A DNA stretch of 64,000 nucleotides from Streptomyces tibetensis (GTDB lineage: Bacteria > Actinomycetota > Actinomycetes > Streptomycetales > Streptomycetaceae). Shown here in pieces: positions 33,804 through 42,663 of the stretch. The stretch covers positions 404,055 to 468,054 of the forward strand of contig NZ_SZVW01000004.1 of assembly GCF_007655005.1 (NCBI RefSeq), given 5' to 3'. The notes beneath the pieces were generated by a model. That model made no database searches and had not been told where the DNA came from. It saw only the letters and a list, made by a program, of their open reading frames with translations. Both the position numbers and the translations under genes were made by a program. Each line of letters opens with the position of its first letter. The stretch's first letter is position 1.

Positions 33804-35465
33804 GTGACCGATCGCTCGACCCTCGACCTGTCGTCCCGGGACCCCGACTGGTGGCGCCAGGCCGTCGTCTACCAGATCTACCCCCGCAGCTTCGCCGACG
33901 CCGACGGCGACGGACTCGGTGACCTGCGCGGCATCACCCGCCGCCTCGGTCACCTCGCCGCCCTGGGCGTGGACGCCCTGTGGCTGAGCCCCTTCTACCC
34001 GTCCGAGCTCGCCGACGGCGGCTACGACGTCGCCGACCCCCGGGGCGTCGACCCGCGCCTGGGCACCCTCGACGACTTCGACGCCCTGGTGGCCGAGGCG
34101 CACCGCCTCGGTCTGAAGGTCATCGTCGACATCGTGCCCAACCACTCCTCACACCGGCACGCGTGGTTCGAGGAGGCCCTGGCCGCGGGGCCCGGCTCGG
34201 CCGCCCGCGACCGCTACGTCTTCCGCGACGGCCGCGGCGAGCACGGCGAACTCCCGCCCAGCGACTGGCAGTCCGTCTTCGGCGGCAGCGCCTGGAAACG
34301 GGTGCCCGACGGCCAGTGGTACCTGCACCTGTTCGCCCCCGAGCAGCCCGACCTCAACTGGGAGAACCAGGAGGTCCGCGCCGACCACCGCACCACCCTG
34401 CGCTTCTGGTCGGACCGCGGGGTCGACGGATTCCGCGTCGACGTCGCCCACGCCCTCGTCAAGGACCTGAGCGAACCGCTGCGCGACCTCGGCCGGGTCG
34501 AGCTGAGCCACGAGGAGGCCCTCACCGCGATGCCGCCCGGCACGCACCCCTTCTACGACCGCGACGACGTGCACGAGATCTACCGCGACTGGCGCAAGAT
34601 CCTCGACGCCTACAGCCCGCCCCGCATGGCCGTCGCCGAGGCGTGGGTGCCCGGCGCCCGGCGTGCGCTGTACGCCCGCCCGGACGAGCTGGGCCAGGCC
34701 TTCAACTTCGAGTACCTGCAAGCCGGATGGGACGCGCAGGAGCTGAAGCAGGTCATCACCGACTCGCTCGCCACCGCCCGGGCGGCGGGCGCCTCGGCCA
34801 CCTGGGTGCTGTCCAACCACGACGTCGTACGCCATGCCTCCCGTCTGACGCTGCCACCCGGCACCGACCTCAACGCCTGGCTCCTGGCCGGCGGCCACGC
34901 CCCCGCCGTCGACGAGGCGGCCGGGCTGCGCCGGGCCCGGGCGGCCACGCTGCTGATGCTGGCGCTGCCCGGCTCGGCCTACGTCTACCAGGGTGAGGAG
35001 CTCGGCCTGCCCGAGGTCGCCGACCTGCCCACCGAGGTGCTCCAGGACCCGATCTGGGAGCAGACGGGCCACGTCCGCAAGGGCCGCGACGGCTGCCGGG
35101 TGCCGCTGCCGTGGACGACGACCGGTCCGTCGTACGGCTTCGGGCCCGGCGGTGCCTGGCTGCCGCAGCCGCCCGGCTTCGCGGCCTACGCCGTAGAGGC
35201 CCAGGACGGGGTCGAGGGCTCCACCCTGGAGCTGTACCGCACGGCCCTCAGGCTGCGACGCAAACTCCTCGACGGGGAGGAGCTGACCTGGGCGGACGAT
35301 GTCCCGCAGGGCGTGCTCCGGTTCGACCGCTGCGAGGGGTGGCGCTGCGTCGCGAACCTGTCCGGAGCGGCGGTCGAGATGCCGGCGGGTGAGGTGCTGC
35401 TGAGCAGCGCGCCCCTGGAGGACGGGCGGCTCGGGCCGGACACGACGGTGTGGCTCGGGCGGTGA
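33804..35465 (+). CDS. GH13 alpha-glucosidase / oligo-1,6-glucosidase
   Basis: 553 residues from the GTG at 33804, 5 nt after AAGGAG. The GH13 barrel shows region I DIVPNHSS, region II GFRVDVAHAL (catalytic Asp), region III VAEAWVPG (catalytic Glu) and region IV LSNHDVVRH (transition-state Asp), plus the N-terminal VYQIYPRSFAD. No signal peptide, so it acts in the cytoplasm on imported malto- or isomalto-oligosaccharides. No transporter or LacI gene is adjacent, so it is a detached member of such a regulon. Family GH13 is certain; exact linkage is not. Confidence 0.92.
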   Translation: MTDRSTLDLSSRDPDWWRQAVVYQIYPRSFADADGDGLGDLRGITRRLGHLAALGVDALWLSPFYPSELADGGYDVADPRGVDPRLGTLDDFDALVAEAHRLGLKVIVDIVPNHSSHRHAWFEEALAAGPGSAARDRYVFRDGRGEHGELPPSDWQSVFGGSAWKRVPDGQWYLHLFAPEQPDLNWENQEVRADHRTTLRFWSDRGVDGFRVDVAHALVKDLSEPLRDLGRVELSHEEALTAMPPGTHPFYDRDDVHEIYRDWRKILDAYSPPRMAVAEAWVPGARRALYARPDELGQAFNFEYLQAGWDAQELKQVITDSLATARAAGASATWVLSNHDVVRHASRLTLPPGTDLNAWLLAGGHAPAVDEAAGLRRARAATLLMLALPGSAYVYQGEELGLPEVADLPTEVLQDPIWEQTGHVRKGRDGCRVPLPWTTTGPSYGFGPGGAWLPQPPGFAAYAVEAQDGVEGSTLELYRTALRLRRKLLDGEELTWADDVPQGVLRFDRCEGWRCVANLSGAAVEMPAGEVLLSSAPLEDGRLGPDTTVWLGR

Positions 35466-35471
35466 GGGCTC

Positions 35472-35554
35472 GGCCGTAGGGCCGTAGGGCTGTAGTTCCG
35501 GAGGGCCGTAGCGCCGTAGCGCCGTAGGGCTGTAGGGCTGTAGGGCTGTAGGGC
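35472..35554. repeat. 9-bp tandem repeat after the glucosidase gene
   Basis: About nine copies of GCCGTAGGG/GCTGTAGGG, beginning 7 bp after the stop codon, with one interruption (TTCCGGAG). Confidence 0.85.
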
Positions 35555-35665
35555 GTCGTTCGGCTGCTGGCCTCGTCGTGGCTGGTCGCGCAGTTCCCCG
35601 CGCCCCTGGGGTTGTGGCGGGGGTGGTGCGTTCGTGACGCCGTCGTCGTGGCTGGTGGCGCGGTC

Positions 35666-35690
35666 CCCCGCGCCCCTGAGGGGCGCGGGG
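35666..35690. repeat. Palindromic Streptomyces intergenic element
   Basis: CCCCGCGCCCC-TGA-GGGGCGCGGGG, a perfect 11-bp stem. Related half-elements occur at 35590-35610 and 35708-35722. This family of palindromes is common between genes in Streptomyces genomes and may act as a terminator or stabilising hairpin. Confidence 0.7.
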
Positions 35691-35825
35691 AAACCGGTGT
35701 GGCCTTCAGGGGCGCGGGGGAACTCGCGTGGCCCAGTAATGCGTGCCCTGGGAGGGGGTGCCCGGGAGCATGGGCGGCGGAGTGTCTTTTTGGAGGCCGT
35801 GCACGGACAGGGAGTCCCGCCCGCG

Positions 35826-36557
35826 ATGAACAGGTACAGCAGGACAGCAGCCGTGGCGGGGGCCCTGGTCGCGGGAGCGCTCGTGTGTCCCGCCACGCCC
35901 GTGGCGGCCCGGGACGACGGCGGGCTGTGGGGTGCCGCGATCATCGCACCCGGGCGGGAGGGCATCGTCGAGGTCGTGGGCGTCGGGGAGGTCTTCGAGG
36001 GGGCGGTGCTGACGCTGACCGCGCCCCTGGGCGCGCGGGTGACCGGCACGCCGCTCGACGCTTCGGGATACCGCGGCTCGGTCGCCGCCGGCGGGCGCAG
36101 CGCGACGTACACCGTGACCGGCGCCGCGGCCGGACGGGACCGGGTGTTCCCCTTCGTGCTGGCCGTGCCCGCGGATGCCGTTCCGGGGACCCGGCTGCGG
36201 GACTGCTCCCTGCGGTTCACCGACGCGCGGGGGGTGCCGCGGGCCGTCGGGCGGTGTGCCGTGACCGTGGGCCTGGCCGGGCCGGTTCTGAGACGCCCGC
36301 TGTCCGGCGTACCGCTGTCCGCCCGGCCGAAGATCTCCGGCACCGCTCACCCGGGCGCCGAGGTCACCGTCCGTGACAAGGACGACCGGGAGGCCTGCCG
36401 GACGACGGCGGCCCCCGACGGCACCTGGGCGTGCACCCCGGGCGCGGCCTTCCCGGCCGGTGCCAACCGGCTGCAGGCGGTTGCCGCCCTGAACGGGGTG
36501 AGTGCGATAAGCGAGCAGGTGGACATCGTGGTCGCCCCGGCCGGCGAGGATCAGTAG
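35826..36557 (+). CDS. Secreted protein with Ig-like repeat
   Basis: 243 residues from the ATG at 35826 (AGGGAG upstream). Signal peptide 1-28 ends VAAR. An external beta-rich domain (about 30-150, with DCSLRF and GRCAVTVG Cys) is followed by a C-terminal Ig-like domain, about 160-240, with PKISGTAHPGAEVTVRD and DGTWACTPG, typical of bacterial Ig-like repeats. No membrane anchor is seen, so it is secreted or wall-associated. It overlaps the convergent lipoprotein gene by 7 bp. Confidence 0.75.
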   Translation: MNRYSRTAAVAGALVAGALVCPATPVAARDDGGLWGAAIIAPGREGIVEVVGVGEVFEGAVLTLTAPLGARVTGTPLDASGYRGSVAAGGRSATYTVTGAAAGRDRVFPFVLAVPADAVPGTRLRDCSLRFTDARGVPRAVGRCAVTVGLAGPVLRRPLSGVPLSARPKISGTAHPGAEVTVRDKDDREACRTTAAPDGTWACTPGAAFPAGANRLQAVAALNGVSAISEQVDIVVAPAGEDQ

Positions 36558-37084
36558 CGGACCGCCCGGGCGACCTCGGTCCGGACCTCACCGGACAGGT
36601 CGTGGGTGCTGCGGGCGGTGGCCGTGGCGGAGTGGCCGGCCTGCACGTGGTCCACCGTGACGATGACCGTGTCGACCAGCTGCCCCGCTCCGTCCCGGAA
36701 GTCGACCTGGACGGCGAAGGACCGGGTCGAGTCGTCGGTGTTGCGGGCGGTGACCTCCGTGCGGACCCGGCCGTCGGAGCCGGCGACGGGCGGACCGGTC
36801 TTCACGTCGGCCTTGACGTCGATGCCGTCCTGGATGTCGTCGAGGCGCCGCTGGGCCTCGGCCGTGGCGGACTCCACCGCCTCGGAGGCCTCCGAGGCGA
36901 TCGACCCCACGGCGGACTCCGCCTTGCTCGCGGTGTCCGAGGGGGTGTTGTAGCCGCTGCAGCCCGCGAGCACGGCGGACAGGCCCAGCGCCAGGGCCGC
37001 CCCGCCCGTCGCCCAGCGCCTGTGGTGGCGGGCGGACGTGCCGCCTCCCCGGGGGCCGCCGGCGCCCGGGCCTCGCGGCGTCAT
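36551..37084 (-). CDS. Lipoprotein with FxLYD-like C-terminal domain
   Basis: 177 residues. The lipobox SAVLAGC places lipid on Cys about 42, after a long basic N-terminus. Then follow a helical region (KAESAVGSIASEASEAVESA) and a beta domain (VRTEVTARNTDDSTRSFAVQ, VQVDFRDGAGQLVDT) of FxLYD type. Its ATG overlaps the TGA of the upstream DUF6479 gene (ATGA), so they are translationally coupled. Function unknown; likely cell-envelope. Confidence 0.8.
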   Translation of the reverse strand: MTPRGPGAGGPRGGGTSARHHRRWATGGAALALGLSAVLAGCSGYNTPSDTASKAESAVGSIASEASEAVESATAEAQRRLDDIQDGIDVKADVKTGPPVAGSDGRVRTEVTARNTDDSTRSFAVQVDFRDGAGQLVDTVIVTVDHVQAGHSATATARSTHDLSGEVRTEVARAVRY

Positions 37085-37455
37085 GTGCGTCCGAGCCCGC
37101 CGCCGCCGAACGATCCGCTGGATCCGGGCGACCAGCGGCGCGGTGTCTGGTCCTTGCCGGTCCTGGTGCTCGCACGGTGGAGCTCATGGGGCATGAGCCG
37201 CTGACCGTCGCGTGTCACGACCGGCACGTCGTCGGGCTCCCGCATCTCCCGGGTCTCGCGGACCGGCCCGCCCTCCGGGACGTGCGGCTGCTCCTCCGGA
37301 GCGGGGTGGTGGGTGTCCTTGTCCATGACCTGCATCCCGACCCGCACGGCCCAGATCAGCGCGCAGGCCACGATCAGCCCGCCCACGAAGGCGATGGTCA
37401 CGGCGACCGCGTGATCTGACGACGCCGCCAGTTCTGCATACGTAGCCGTATTCAT
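37081..37455 (-). CDS. DUF6479-family single-pass membrane protein
   Basis: 124 residues. One membrane helix (about 18-40, VAVTIAFVGGLIVACALIWA), then a cytoplasmic tail with the family's conserved VRVGM and RREMREPDDVP-like acidic and basic stretch, ending in a Gly-rich SSGSFGGGGLGRT. It forms an operon with the downstream lipoprotein via a 4-bp overlap. Role unknown. Confidence 0.78.
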   Translation of the reverse strand: MNTATYAELAASSDHAVAVTIAFVGGLIVACALIWAVRVGMQVMDKDTHHPAPEEQPHVPEGGPVRETREMREPDDVPVVTRDGQRLMPHELHRASTRTGKDQTPRRWSPGSSGSFGGGGLGRT

Positions 37456-37599
37456 GCCCCAAGTATCGCCGACGGAATGCGATAAAGCGCCCGGAATGTC
37501 CTACCGCCCCGCGGAGTACGGTGGAGTACGGAGGGTGTGCCGCAACCAGTGGCCGCACCGGTCTCCCGACCATCCCCCGGTCCGCAGCAGGAGCCCCCG

Positions 37600-38016
37600 A
37601 TGACCTCCGCCTCCTCCCCCTCGCCGTCACCGCTCCCCGCACCGCGGGAAGTCCGGCTGCGGCTCGCCGACCCGACGCGCTACGGCCGTACGGCACGGCG
37701 TATCGACGGCGCGTGGTGGCCCCGGTCGGACGACCTGGCCGAGGAGCTGACCGGACTGCTGGGTGTGCTGCCGCGCGCCTGGGGTCGGATCAGCAGCGTC
37801 CTGGTGCACGGGGACACCTGGCCGGACTGCCCGGCGCAGATGGTCGTCGCCGGGCAGACGGTGCACGTCGGTCACAACGACTCGCCCTCGGCACCGCACA
37901 CCGTCTGCCTGGTCGCGCCCGGCCGGGGGCGCTACGACCTGCTGGTGGTGCCGCCCGCGACGGCAGAGGCGGAGGCCGGCCGGCTGATGGAGCGGGCCGT
38001 CACCCAGGACGCGTGA
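37600..38016 (+). CDS. DUF5994-family protein
   Basis: 138 residues from the ATG at 37600 (CAGGAG upstream). Contains LRLADPTRYGRTARRIDGAWWPRSDDLAEEL and WGRISSVLVHGDTWPDCPAQM, characteristic of this Streptomyces family. Cytoplasmic, no known activity. Divergent from the DUF6479 gene. Confidence 0.85.
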   Translation: MTSASSPSPSPLPAPREVRLRLADPTRYGRTARRIDGAWWPRSDDLAEELTGLLGVLPRAWGRISSVLVHGDTWPDCPAQMVVAGQTVHVGHNDSPSAPHTVCLVAPGRGRYDLLVVPPATAEAEAGRLMERAVTQDA

Positions 38017-38032
38017 CGCTCTGCCCTGCCGC

Positions 38033-38395
38033 TCAGTGCGCCAGCAGCACCAGGGCCAGGGCGACCAGCGCCGGGACGGTCTGCACGAAGAGGATCTTCC
38101 GGCTGGAGGTCGCGGCGCCGTAGAGCCCGGCGATCGCCACGCACACCAGGAAGAACACCGAGACCTGGAAGCCCACCGGGTCGGACGCCACCGCGCCCCA
38201 CACCAGACCGGCGGCGAGGAAGCCGTTGTAGAGGCCCTGGTTGGCCGCCAGGGCCTTCGTCCCTTCGGCGAACTCGGCACTGGTGCCGAAGGCCGCCCGG
38301 GCCCTCGGCGTGGTCCACAGGAACATTTCCAGCACCAGGATGTAGGCGTGGAGCGCGGCAAGGGCCAGCACCGCGAGCGTGGCGACGGTCGACAT
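38033..38395 (-). CDS. DUF1304-family membrane protein
   Basis: 120 residues, four predicted membrane helices covering most of the chain (MSTVATLAVLALAALHAYI, GLYNGFLAAGLVWG, FFLVCVAIAGLYGA, VPALVALALVLL). The MFLWTTPRARAAFGTS and NQGLYNGFLAAGL segments mark the DUF1304 family. Start ATG 38395. Function unknown. Convergent with the DUF5994 gene. Confidence 0.85.
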   Translation of the reverse strand: MSTVATLAVLALAALHAYILVLEMFLWTTPRARAAFGTSAEFAEGTKALAANQGLYNGFLAAGLVWGAVASDPVGFQVSVFFLVCVAIAGLYGAATSSRKILFVQTVPALVALALVLLAH

Positions 38396-38712
38396 GCGCT
38401 CATCATCACAGGCCCGCCCGGCCCGTCCTCCTTCGGCCCTCCCGGGAGGCGGCACGGGGCCCCGGGTGGCAGATTACGGCCCAGGAGGCCGGGTCCGGCC
38501 GTCGCGTCCCCGCGTGTGCCGCTCGGGAGCCGGACCCGGCCTTCCCCATGAGGCGTACGCCCCCGCCCCGCTGCTTCCTGTCCGGAATCAACCATTCTCG
38601 TTGACCAGGAGGCTCGGGTTTGATCAGCTGTCCCACCAGTCCTGTTCGATTCTGATCGAGCAGTTCATGGCTCCCTGGGGGGGAGCTGGTGACGAGTGGG
38701 GGAGTTTTCTTG
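38396..38712. other. Divergent promoter region before the Gly-rich surface protein
   Basis: 317 bp. On the + strand a TTGACC hexamer lies near 38602, and an imperfect inverted repeat (CTGTTCGA...TCGAGCAG) lies at about 38641-38662. The GGGGGAG ribosome-binding site precedes ATG 38713. No coding sequence seen. Confidence 0.45.
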
Positions 38713-40659
38713 ATGCATCACGGTCCCGCCGTGCCACGCCGCGCCGGATTCCGGCTCGGCGCCGCGGCCCTGACCTTCGCGGCGCTGGCCGCCGGCACCG
38801 CCCTGGCCGGCGCGCCCGCCAGGGCGGTGCCGGCCGCGACGGCCGCGGGCAGCCCGACCCTCGCCGGGAAGGCGTGCACGCCGACGGAGGGCTTCTCCGG
38901 CTGCCGCCTCTTCGTCCCGACGGACGCCAGGCAGGACTTCAAGGTGCCGTCCGGGGTGACGGGCCTGGACTTACGGGCCTGGGGAGAGGGCGGCACCGGC
39001 AACTCCATGGCCCACGGCGGTGCGGGCGGTTTCGTCGCCGGCACCCTGAAGGTCACCCCTGGCGAGGTGCTGAGCCTCGCCGTCGGCGGACCGGGGTTCG
39101 GTGACGCCCTCGCCGGCAAGGCCGGCAGCAGGGGCGCCGAGCGGGGCGGCAACAGCAGCGCCATCCGCACGAGCGGCGGCTCGGCGCTGGTCGTCGCCGG
39201 CGGCGGTGGCGGCGCGGGCGGCGACATCGCCCATGGCCAGGCCGGTACCGCAGGGGGCGAGAACGGCCAGGACGGCACCGAGAAGGACCGCGGCGGCAAG
39301 GGCGCCACCGGCGCGAAGGGCGGTGCGGGCACCGGCAACGGCGCCGCGGGCGCCGACCACGCCAAGGGCGGTGCCGGCGGCGCCGGCGGTGCGGGCCGTT
39401 ACGGCGGTGGCGGCGGCGGTGCCGGATACGCGGGCGGCGGTGGCGGCACGGGTGCCGAGACCGGCTCGTCCACCGGCAACGACCCGACCACGGGCAGCGG
39501 TGGCGGCGGCTCCAGCTACGCCGAGCCGGCCCGGGTGGACGACGCCCGGCTCGTCGTCGGCGACGCGTACACGGCGCCGGAGAAGAAGGACCCGTTCTGG
39601 GCCTCCGCCGGCAACCCGATCGACTCGGGCGTGGCCGAGGGCGGCGTCAACGCGCCCGGCGGCCCCGGCCGGATCGTCCTGCAGTGGCGGCAGTCCCCCG
39701 GCACGGACCGGCTGATCCAGGTGTCCGGCACCGACGCCACGACCAACCCGGGCACCGACGTCGAGCCGCTGGCCGTGGTGGCCCGGGACAAGGACGGCAA
39801 GCCGGTCGCCGACACCTCGGTGACCTTCACCGTCGAGGACCCCGACGGTCTGAAGCCGTTCTTCTACCTCACCGGCGGTCCGGACGGCGACGAGGCCGTC
39901 GTGGCGACCGACGCCCAGGGCCGTGCGCAGACCCCGTGGATCGGCCTGGGCAGCCGCAAGGAGGGCTCGTTCACCGTCCGGGCGAAGACGCAGGGCGCGA
40001 CGACGGCCCTCACCGTGCGGGTCAAGGCGTCCCCGTACACCGTGAGCCGCGCCGGCGGCAACGAGCAGAAGGCCGAGCAGGGACAGGACTTCGCCGACGC
40101 GCTGCTCGCCCGGGTGGTCAAGTCGGGCGCGACCGTACCGGCCGGCACCGAGGTGGAGTTCCGCGTCGAGGACACCGGCGAGGACGCTCCCCGCTTCGAG
40201 GGCGAGGACCGGGTCGTCCGCGTGAAGACCGACGACTCCGGCGTCGCGACGGCCCCGGCCCTGACCGCCGGTGAGGGCACGGGCACGTACACCGTGGCCG
40301 CGTCGGTGGGTGACGCCATGACGCAATTCGCGGTCGAGGTCGTCCCTGGTGACGGTTCACCGGAGCCCGGGCCCGGCGACGAGTCCGGCTCCCCGTCGGC
40401 GAGCCCCACGGCCGACCCGAGCCCCTCCGCCGAGCCGAGCCCGTCGAGCAGCACCGCCACCTCCGGCACGACCGGCGGTGACGGCACCTCGACCACGGGC
40501 GGCGGCACGTCCACCGCCCTCGACGGCGGCAGCCTCGCCTCCACCGGCGCAGGCGGCATGGGCCTCCTCCTCGCGGCGGCAGCGGCCCTGGCCGCGGTGG
40601 GCTTCGCGGCCTTCCGCCTCGCCCCGCGCCTGAAGCCGCGCTCCCGCGACGGCGCCTGA
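38713..40659 (+). CDS. Gly-rich sortase-anchored surface protein, TTA-containing
   Basis: 648 residues from the ATG at 38713 (GGGGGAG 8 nt upstream). A signal peptide (about 1-35) is followed by a Gly-rich domain (to about 300) with GGGGGAGG-type runs, like actinobacterial glycine-rich beta-helix proteins. Two Ig/invasin-like repeats follow (TDRLIQVSGTDATT and SPYTVSRAGGNEQKAEQGQ), then a Ser/Pro/Thr stalk. The C-terminus has LASTGAGG, a hydrophobic helix and basic residues, a class E-type sorting signal. Codon 87 is TTA (38971-38973), predicting bldA-dependent, developmentally late synthesis. The stop codon lies in a 26-bp repeat array. Confidence 0.85.
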   Translation: MHHGPAVPRRAGFRLGAAALTFAALAAGTALAGAPARAVPAATAAGSPTLAGKACTPTEGFSGCRLFVPTDARQDFKVPSGVTGLDLRAWGEGGTGNSMAHGGAGGFVAGTLKVTPGEVLSLAVGGPGFGDALAGKAGSRGAERGGNSSAIRTSGGSALVVAGGGGGAGGDIAHGQAGTAGGENGQDGTEKDRGGKGATGAKGGAGTGNGAAGADHAKGGAGGAGGAGRYGGGGGGAGYAGGGGGTGAETGSSTGNDPTTGSGGGGSSYAEPARVDDARLVVGDAYTAPEKKDPFWASAGNPIDSGVAEGGVNAPGGPGRIVLQWRQSPGTDRLIQVSGTDATTNPGTDVEPLAVVARDKDGKPVADTSVTFTVEDPDGLKPFFYLTGGPDGDEAVVATDAQGRAQTPWIGLGSRKEGSFTVRAKTQGATTALTVRVKASPYTVSRAGGNEQKAEQGQDFADALLARVVKSGATVPAGTEVEFRVEDTGEDAPRFEGEDRVVRVKTDDSGVATAPALTAGEGTGTYTVAASVGDAMTQFAVEVVPGDGSPEPGPGDESGSPSASPTADPSPSAEPSPSSSTATSGTTGGDGTSTTGGGTSTALDGGSLASTGAGGMGLLLAAAAALAAVGFAAFRLAPRLKPRSRDGA

Positions 40660-40785
40660 CACCGCGGCCCGGCGCAATCGCCTGACACCGCGGCCCGGCG
40701 CAATCGCCTGACACCGCGGCGCCGCGACATCGCCTGACAGCGCGGCGCCGCGACGACGTCTGACAGCGCGTCACCGCGACGGCCC
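40655..40785. repeat. 26-bp tandem repeat over the surface-protein stop codon
   Basis: Five copies of CCTGACACCGCGGCCCGGCG-type units spaced exactly 26 bp (40655, 40681, 40707, 40733, 40759). The first contains the TGA stop codon of the Gly-rich protein gene. Confidence 0.92.
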
Positions 40786-40941
40786 GCACCCGGTCACCGG
40801 GTGCGGGCCGTTTGCTGTTCCTGCGCCGCCCGGCGCCGTCTTTCGTTTTGCGGAACCTTTGCCCGTGGGCCGGGCGTTGGACGGATGTGCGCGCGTGAGC
40901 AGGTGCGCCAGGTGATGCCGACTAGTACCGAGGTGACGTCA

Positions 40942-41493
40942 ATGGCAGTGTGGGACCGGCTCAAGGACCAGGCCAAGGCTCTCCAGCAGGGTCAGGGCGC
41001 GCGGGGCGCGACGACCGGTGGGCACAGCGGCGGGACGAGGTCCGGCGGTGGCGGCAAGGCCCAGCTGGTCGGCCTGCTGAAGACGCAGCTCGGTTCGCTG
41101 AAGAACGAGTTGAAGAGCGGCGCGTACCGGGACGCGAGCATGGCGATGTGCGCCCTGGTCGCGGCGGCCGACGGGCATGTGGACCCGGCCGAGCGCCAGC
41201 AGGTCGAGTCCATGATCCTCAGTAACGACGTGCTGCAGAACTTCCCGCCGGAGCAGCTGCGGCAGCGGTTCAACAAGCACGTGGACCAGCTGACCGCCAA
41301 CTTCCAGCTCGGGAAGGCGGAGGTGATGCAGGAGGTCGCCAAGGCCGCCAAGAAGCCCACCGAGGCCAGGGCCGTGATCCAGACGGGCATCGTCATCGCC
41401 GGTTCCGACGGCGACTTCTCCCAGGCCGAGCAGATGGTCCTGCGCGAGGCCTGCGCGACGCTGGGCGTGTCCCCGGCCGAGTTCCAGCTCTGA
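40942..41493 (+). CDS. TerB-family tellurite-resistance-type protein
   Basis: 183 residues (MAVWDRLKDQAKALQ). A Gly-rich linker to about 35 precedes the all-helical TerB domain with acidic metal-binding loops: ADGHVDPAERQ (about 74-84) and GSDGDFSQAEQM (about 155-166). TerB domains bind metal ions and act with vWA and AAA partners at the membrane in stress and phage-defence gene sets; here it stands alone. GAGGTGA precedes the ATG at 40942. Confidence 0.88.
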   Translation: MAVWDRLKDQAKALQQGQGARGATTGGHSGGTRSGGGGKAQLVGLLKTQLGSLKNELKSGAYRDASMAMCALVAAADGHVDPAERQQVESMILSNDVLQNFPPEQLRQRFNKHVDQLTANFQLGKAEVMQEVAKAAKKPTEARAVIQTGIVIAGSDGDFSQAEQMVLREACATLGVSPAEFQL

Positions 41494-41621
41494 TCAGCGA
41501 GCGGGGGCGCGGCTCCTGTCCACCGTGACGGGATCACGCCCCTGCCCCCCGCGGAGGCGCCCCGGCGCACCGTGGCCGCCCTGGGGCTCCCGGGGCGGCC
41601 GTCGCCGTCTATAACGGGGCC

Positions 41622-41984
41622 ATGATCTATCACGTCGTACCGCGCACCGTCTGGACCACCGCCACCGGCGAGACGTACGCGCCGGCCTCCCTCGCCGAGG
41701 AGGGCTTCGTGCACTGCTCCCCGGACGAGGCGACCACGCTGGCCGTCGTCGACGCCTTCTACCGGGACGCGCCCGGACCCCTGCTGGTGCTCGCCCTCGA
41801 CGAGGCGCGGCTCACCGCCAGGGTCGAGTGGGAGGCGGCCGCCCCCGCCCCGCCGCCCGGCGTCTTTGGTGACGTCCTGTTCCCGCACGTCTTCGGCCCC
41901 CTCGACCGGGAAGCCGTAGACCACGTCCTGGAAGTGCGGTTCGACGGGGAGGGCCGGGCGGCGGAGTTGCGTGCGGCAGGATGA
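41622..41984 (+). CDS. DUF952-family protein
   Basis: 120 residues. MIYHVVPRTVW and EEGFVHCSPDEA mark the DUF952 family, small proteins of ADP-ribosyltransferase-like fold and unknown role. A TATAAC element 7 bp before the ATG suggests a leaderless transcript. It is followed after 4 bp by the DUF4328 gene, probably in one operon. Confidence 0.87.
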   Translation: MIYHVVPRTVWTTATGETYAPASLAEEGFVHCSPDEATTLAVVDAFYRDAPGPLLVLALDEARLTARVEWEAAAPAPPPGVFGDVLFPHVFGPLDREAVDHVLEVRFDGEGRAAELRAAG

Positions 41985-41988
41985 CGGG

Positions 41989-42663
41989 GTGATCGAACAG
42001 AAGTCCTCCCCCTCCGACCCCCCGCCCAGCCTGCGCCCCGTCCGGGGATCGGCCCGCTGCGCCGTCGCAGCCCTCGCCCTCGCCGGAGCCGCCTGGGTGG
42101 CCCGGGCGGTGTGGGAGATCCGGCTCGCCGTCGCGGGCGAGCCGGAGTCCGGCCCGCTCGACCAGGGCGGCGGCGTGCACCGTCCGCTGAACGCCCTGGA
42201 GAACTCCTACCACCTTGTCTCCTCCGTGGGCGCCGCCGTCACGGCCGTCTGCGCGATCGTGTTCCTGTACTGGCTGGACCAGGTGCGGGACAACGCCAAG
42301 GCGCTCTCGGGCGCGGCCCCGCGCTACGTCTACATCTGGCTCTGGCTGGGCTGGATCGTGCCCGTGGTGAACCTGTGGATACCCCGGGGCGTCGTCGCGG
42401 ACGTCCACCGCTCGGTCTTCCCCGAGCGGCGGCTGCCGGCCGTCGTGAACTGGTGGTGGGGCCTGTGGCTGCTCGGTCTGGCCGGCGGCGTGGGGATCTT
42501 CTACGCCGACGACACGGACGAGGTCATCGCCCGTGCCTACCACGGCGTCACGCCCCTGCTCGCCGCCGACCTGGTGATCGTGGCCGCGGCCGGGGCGGCG
42601 GCCCTCATGGTCCACACGCTCACGACGGCACAGCAGGAGCAGATCGCCGCCAAGGGCTACTGA
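41989..42663 (+). CDS. DUF4328 membrane protein
   Basis: 224 residues from the GTG at 41989, 9 nt after an AGGA site. Four to five membrane helices and the family pattern YIWLWLGWIVPVVNLWIPR and LPAVVNWWWGLWLLGLAGG. Function unknown. It overlaps the end of the convergent methyltransferase gene by 7 bp. Confidence 0.83.
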   Translation: MIEQKSSPSDPPPSLRPVRGSARCAVAALALAGAAWVARAVWEIRLAVAGEPESGPLDQGGGVHRPLNALENSYHLVSSVGAAVTAVCAIVFLYWLDQVRDNAKALSGAAPRYVYIWLWLGWIVPVVNLWIPRGVVADVHRSVFPERRLPAVVNWWWGLWLLGLAGGVGIFYADDTDEVIARAYHGVTPLLAADLVIVAAAGAAALMVHTLTTAQQEQIAAKGY

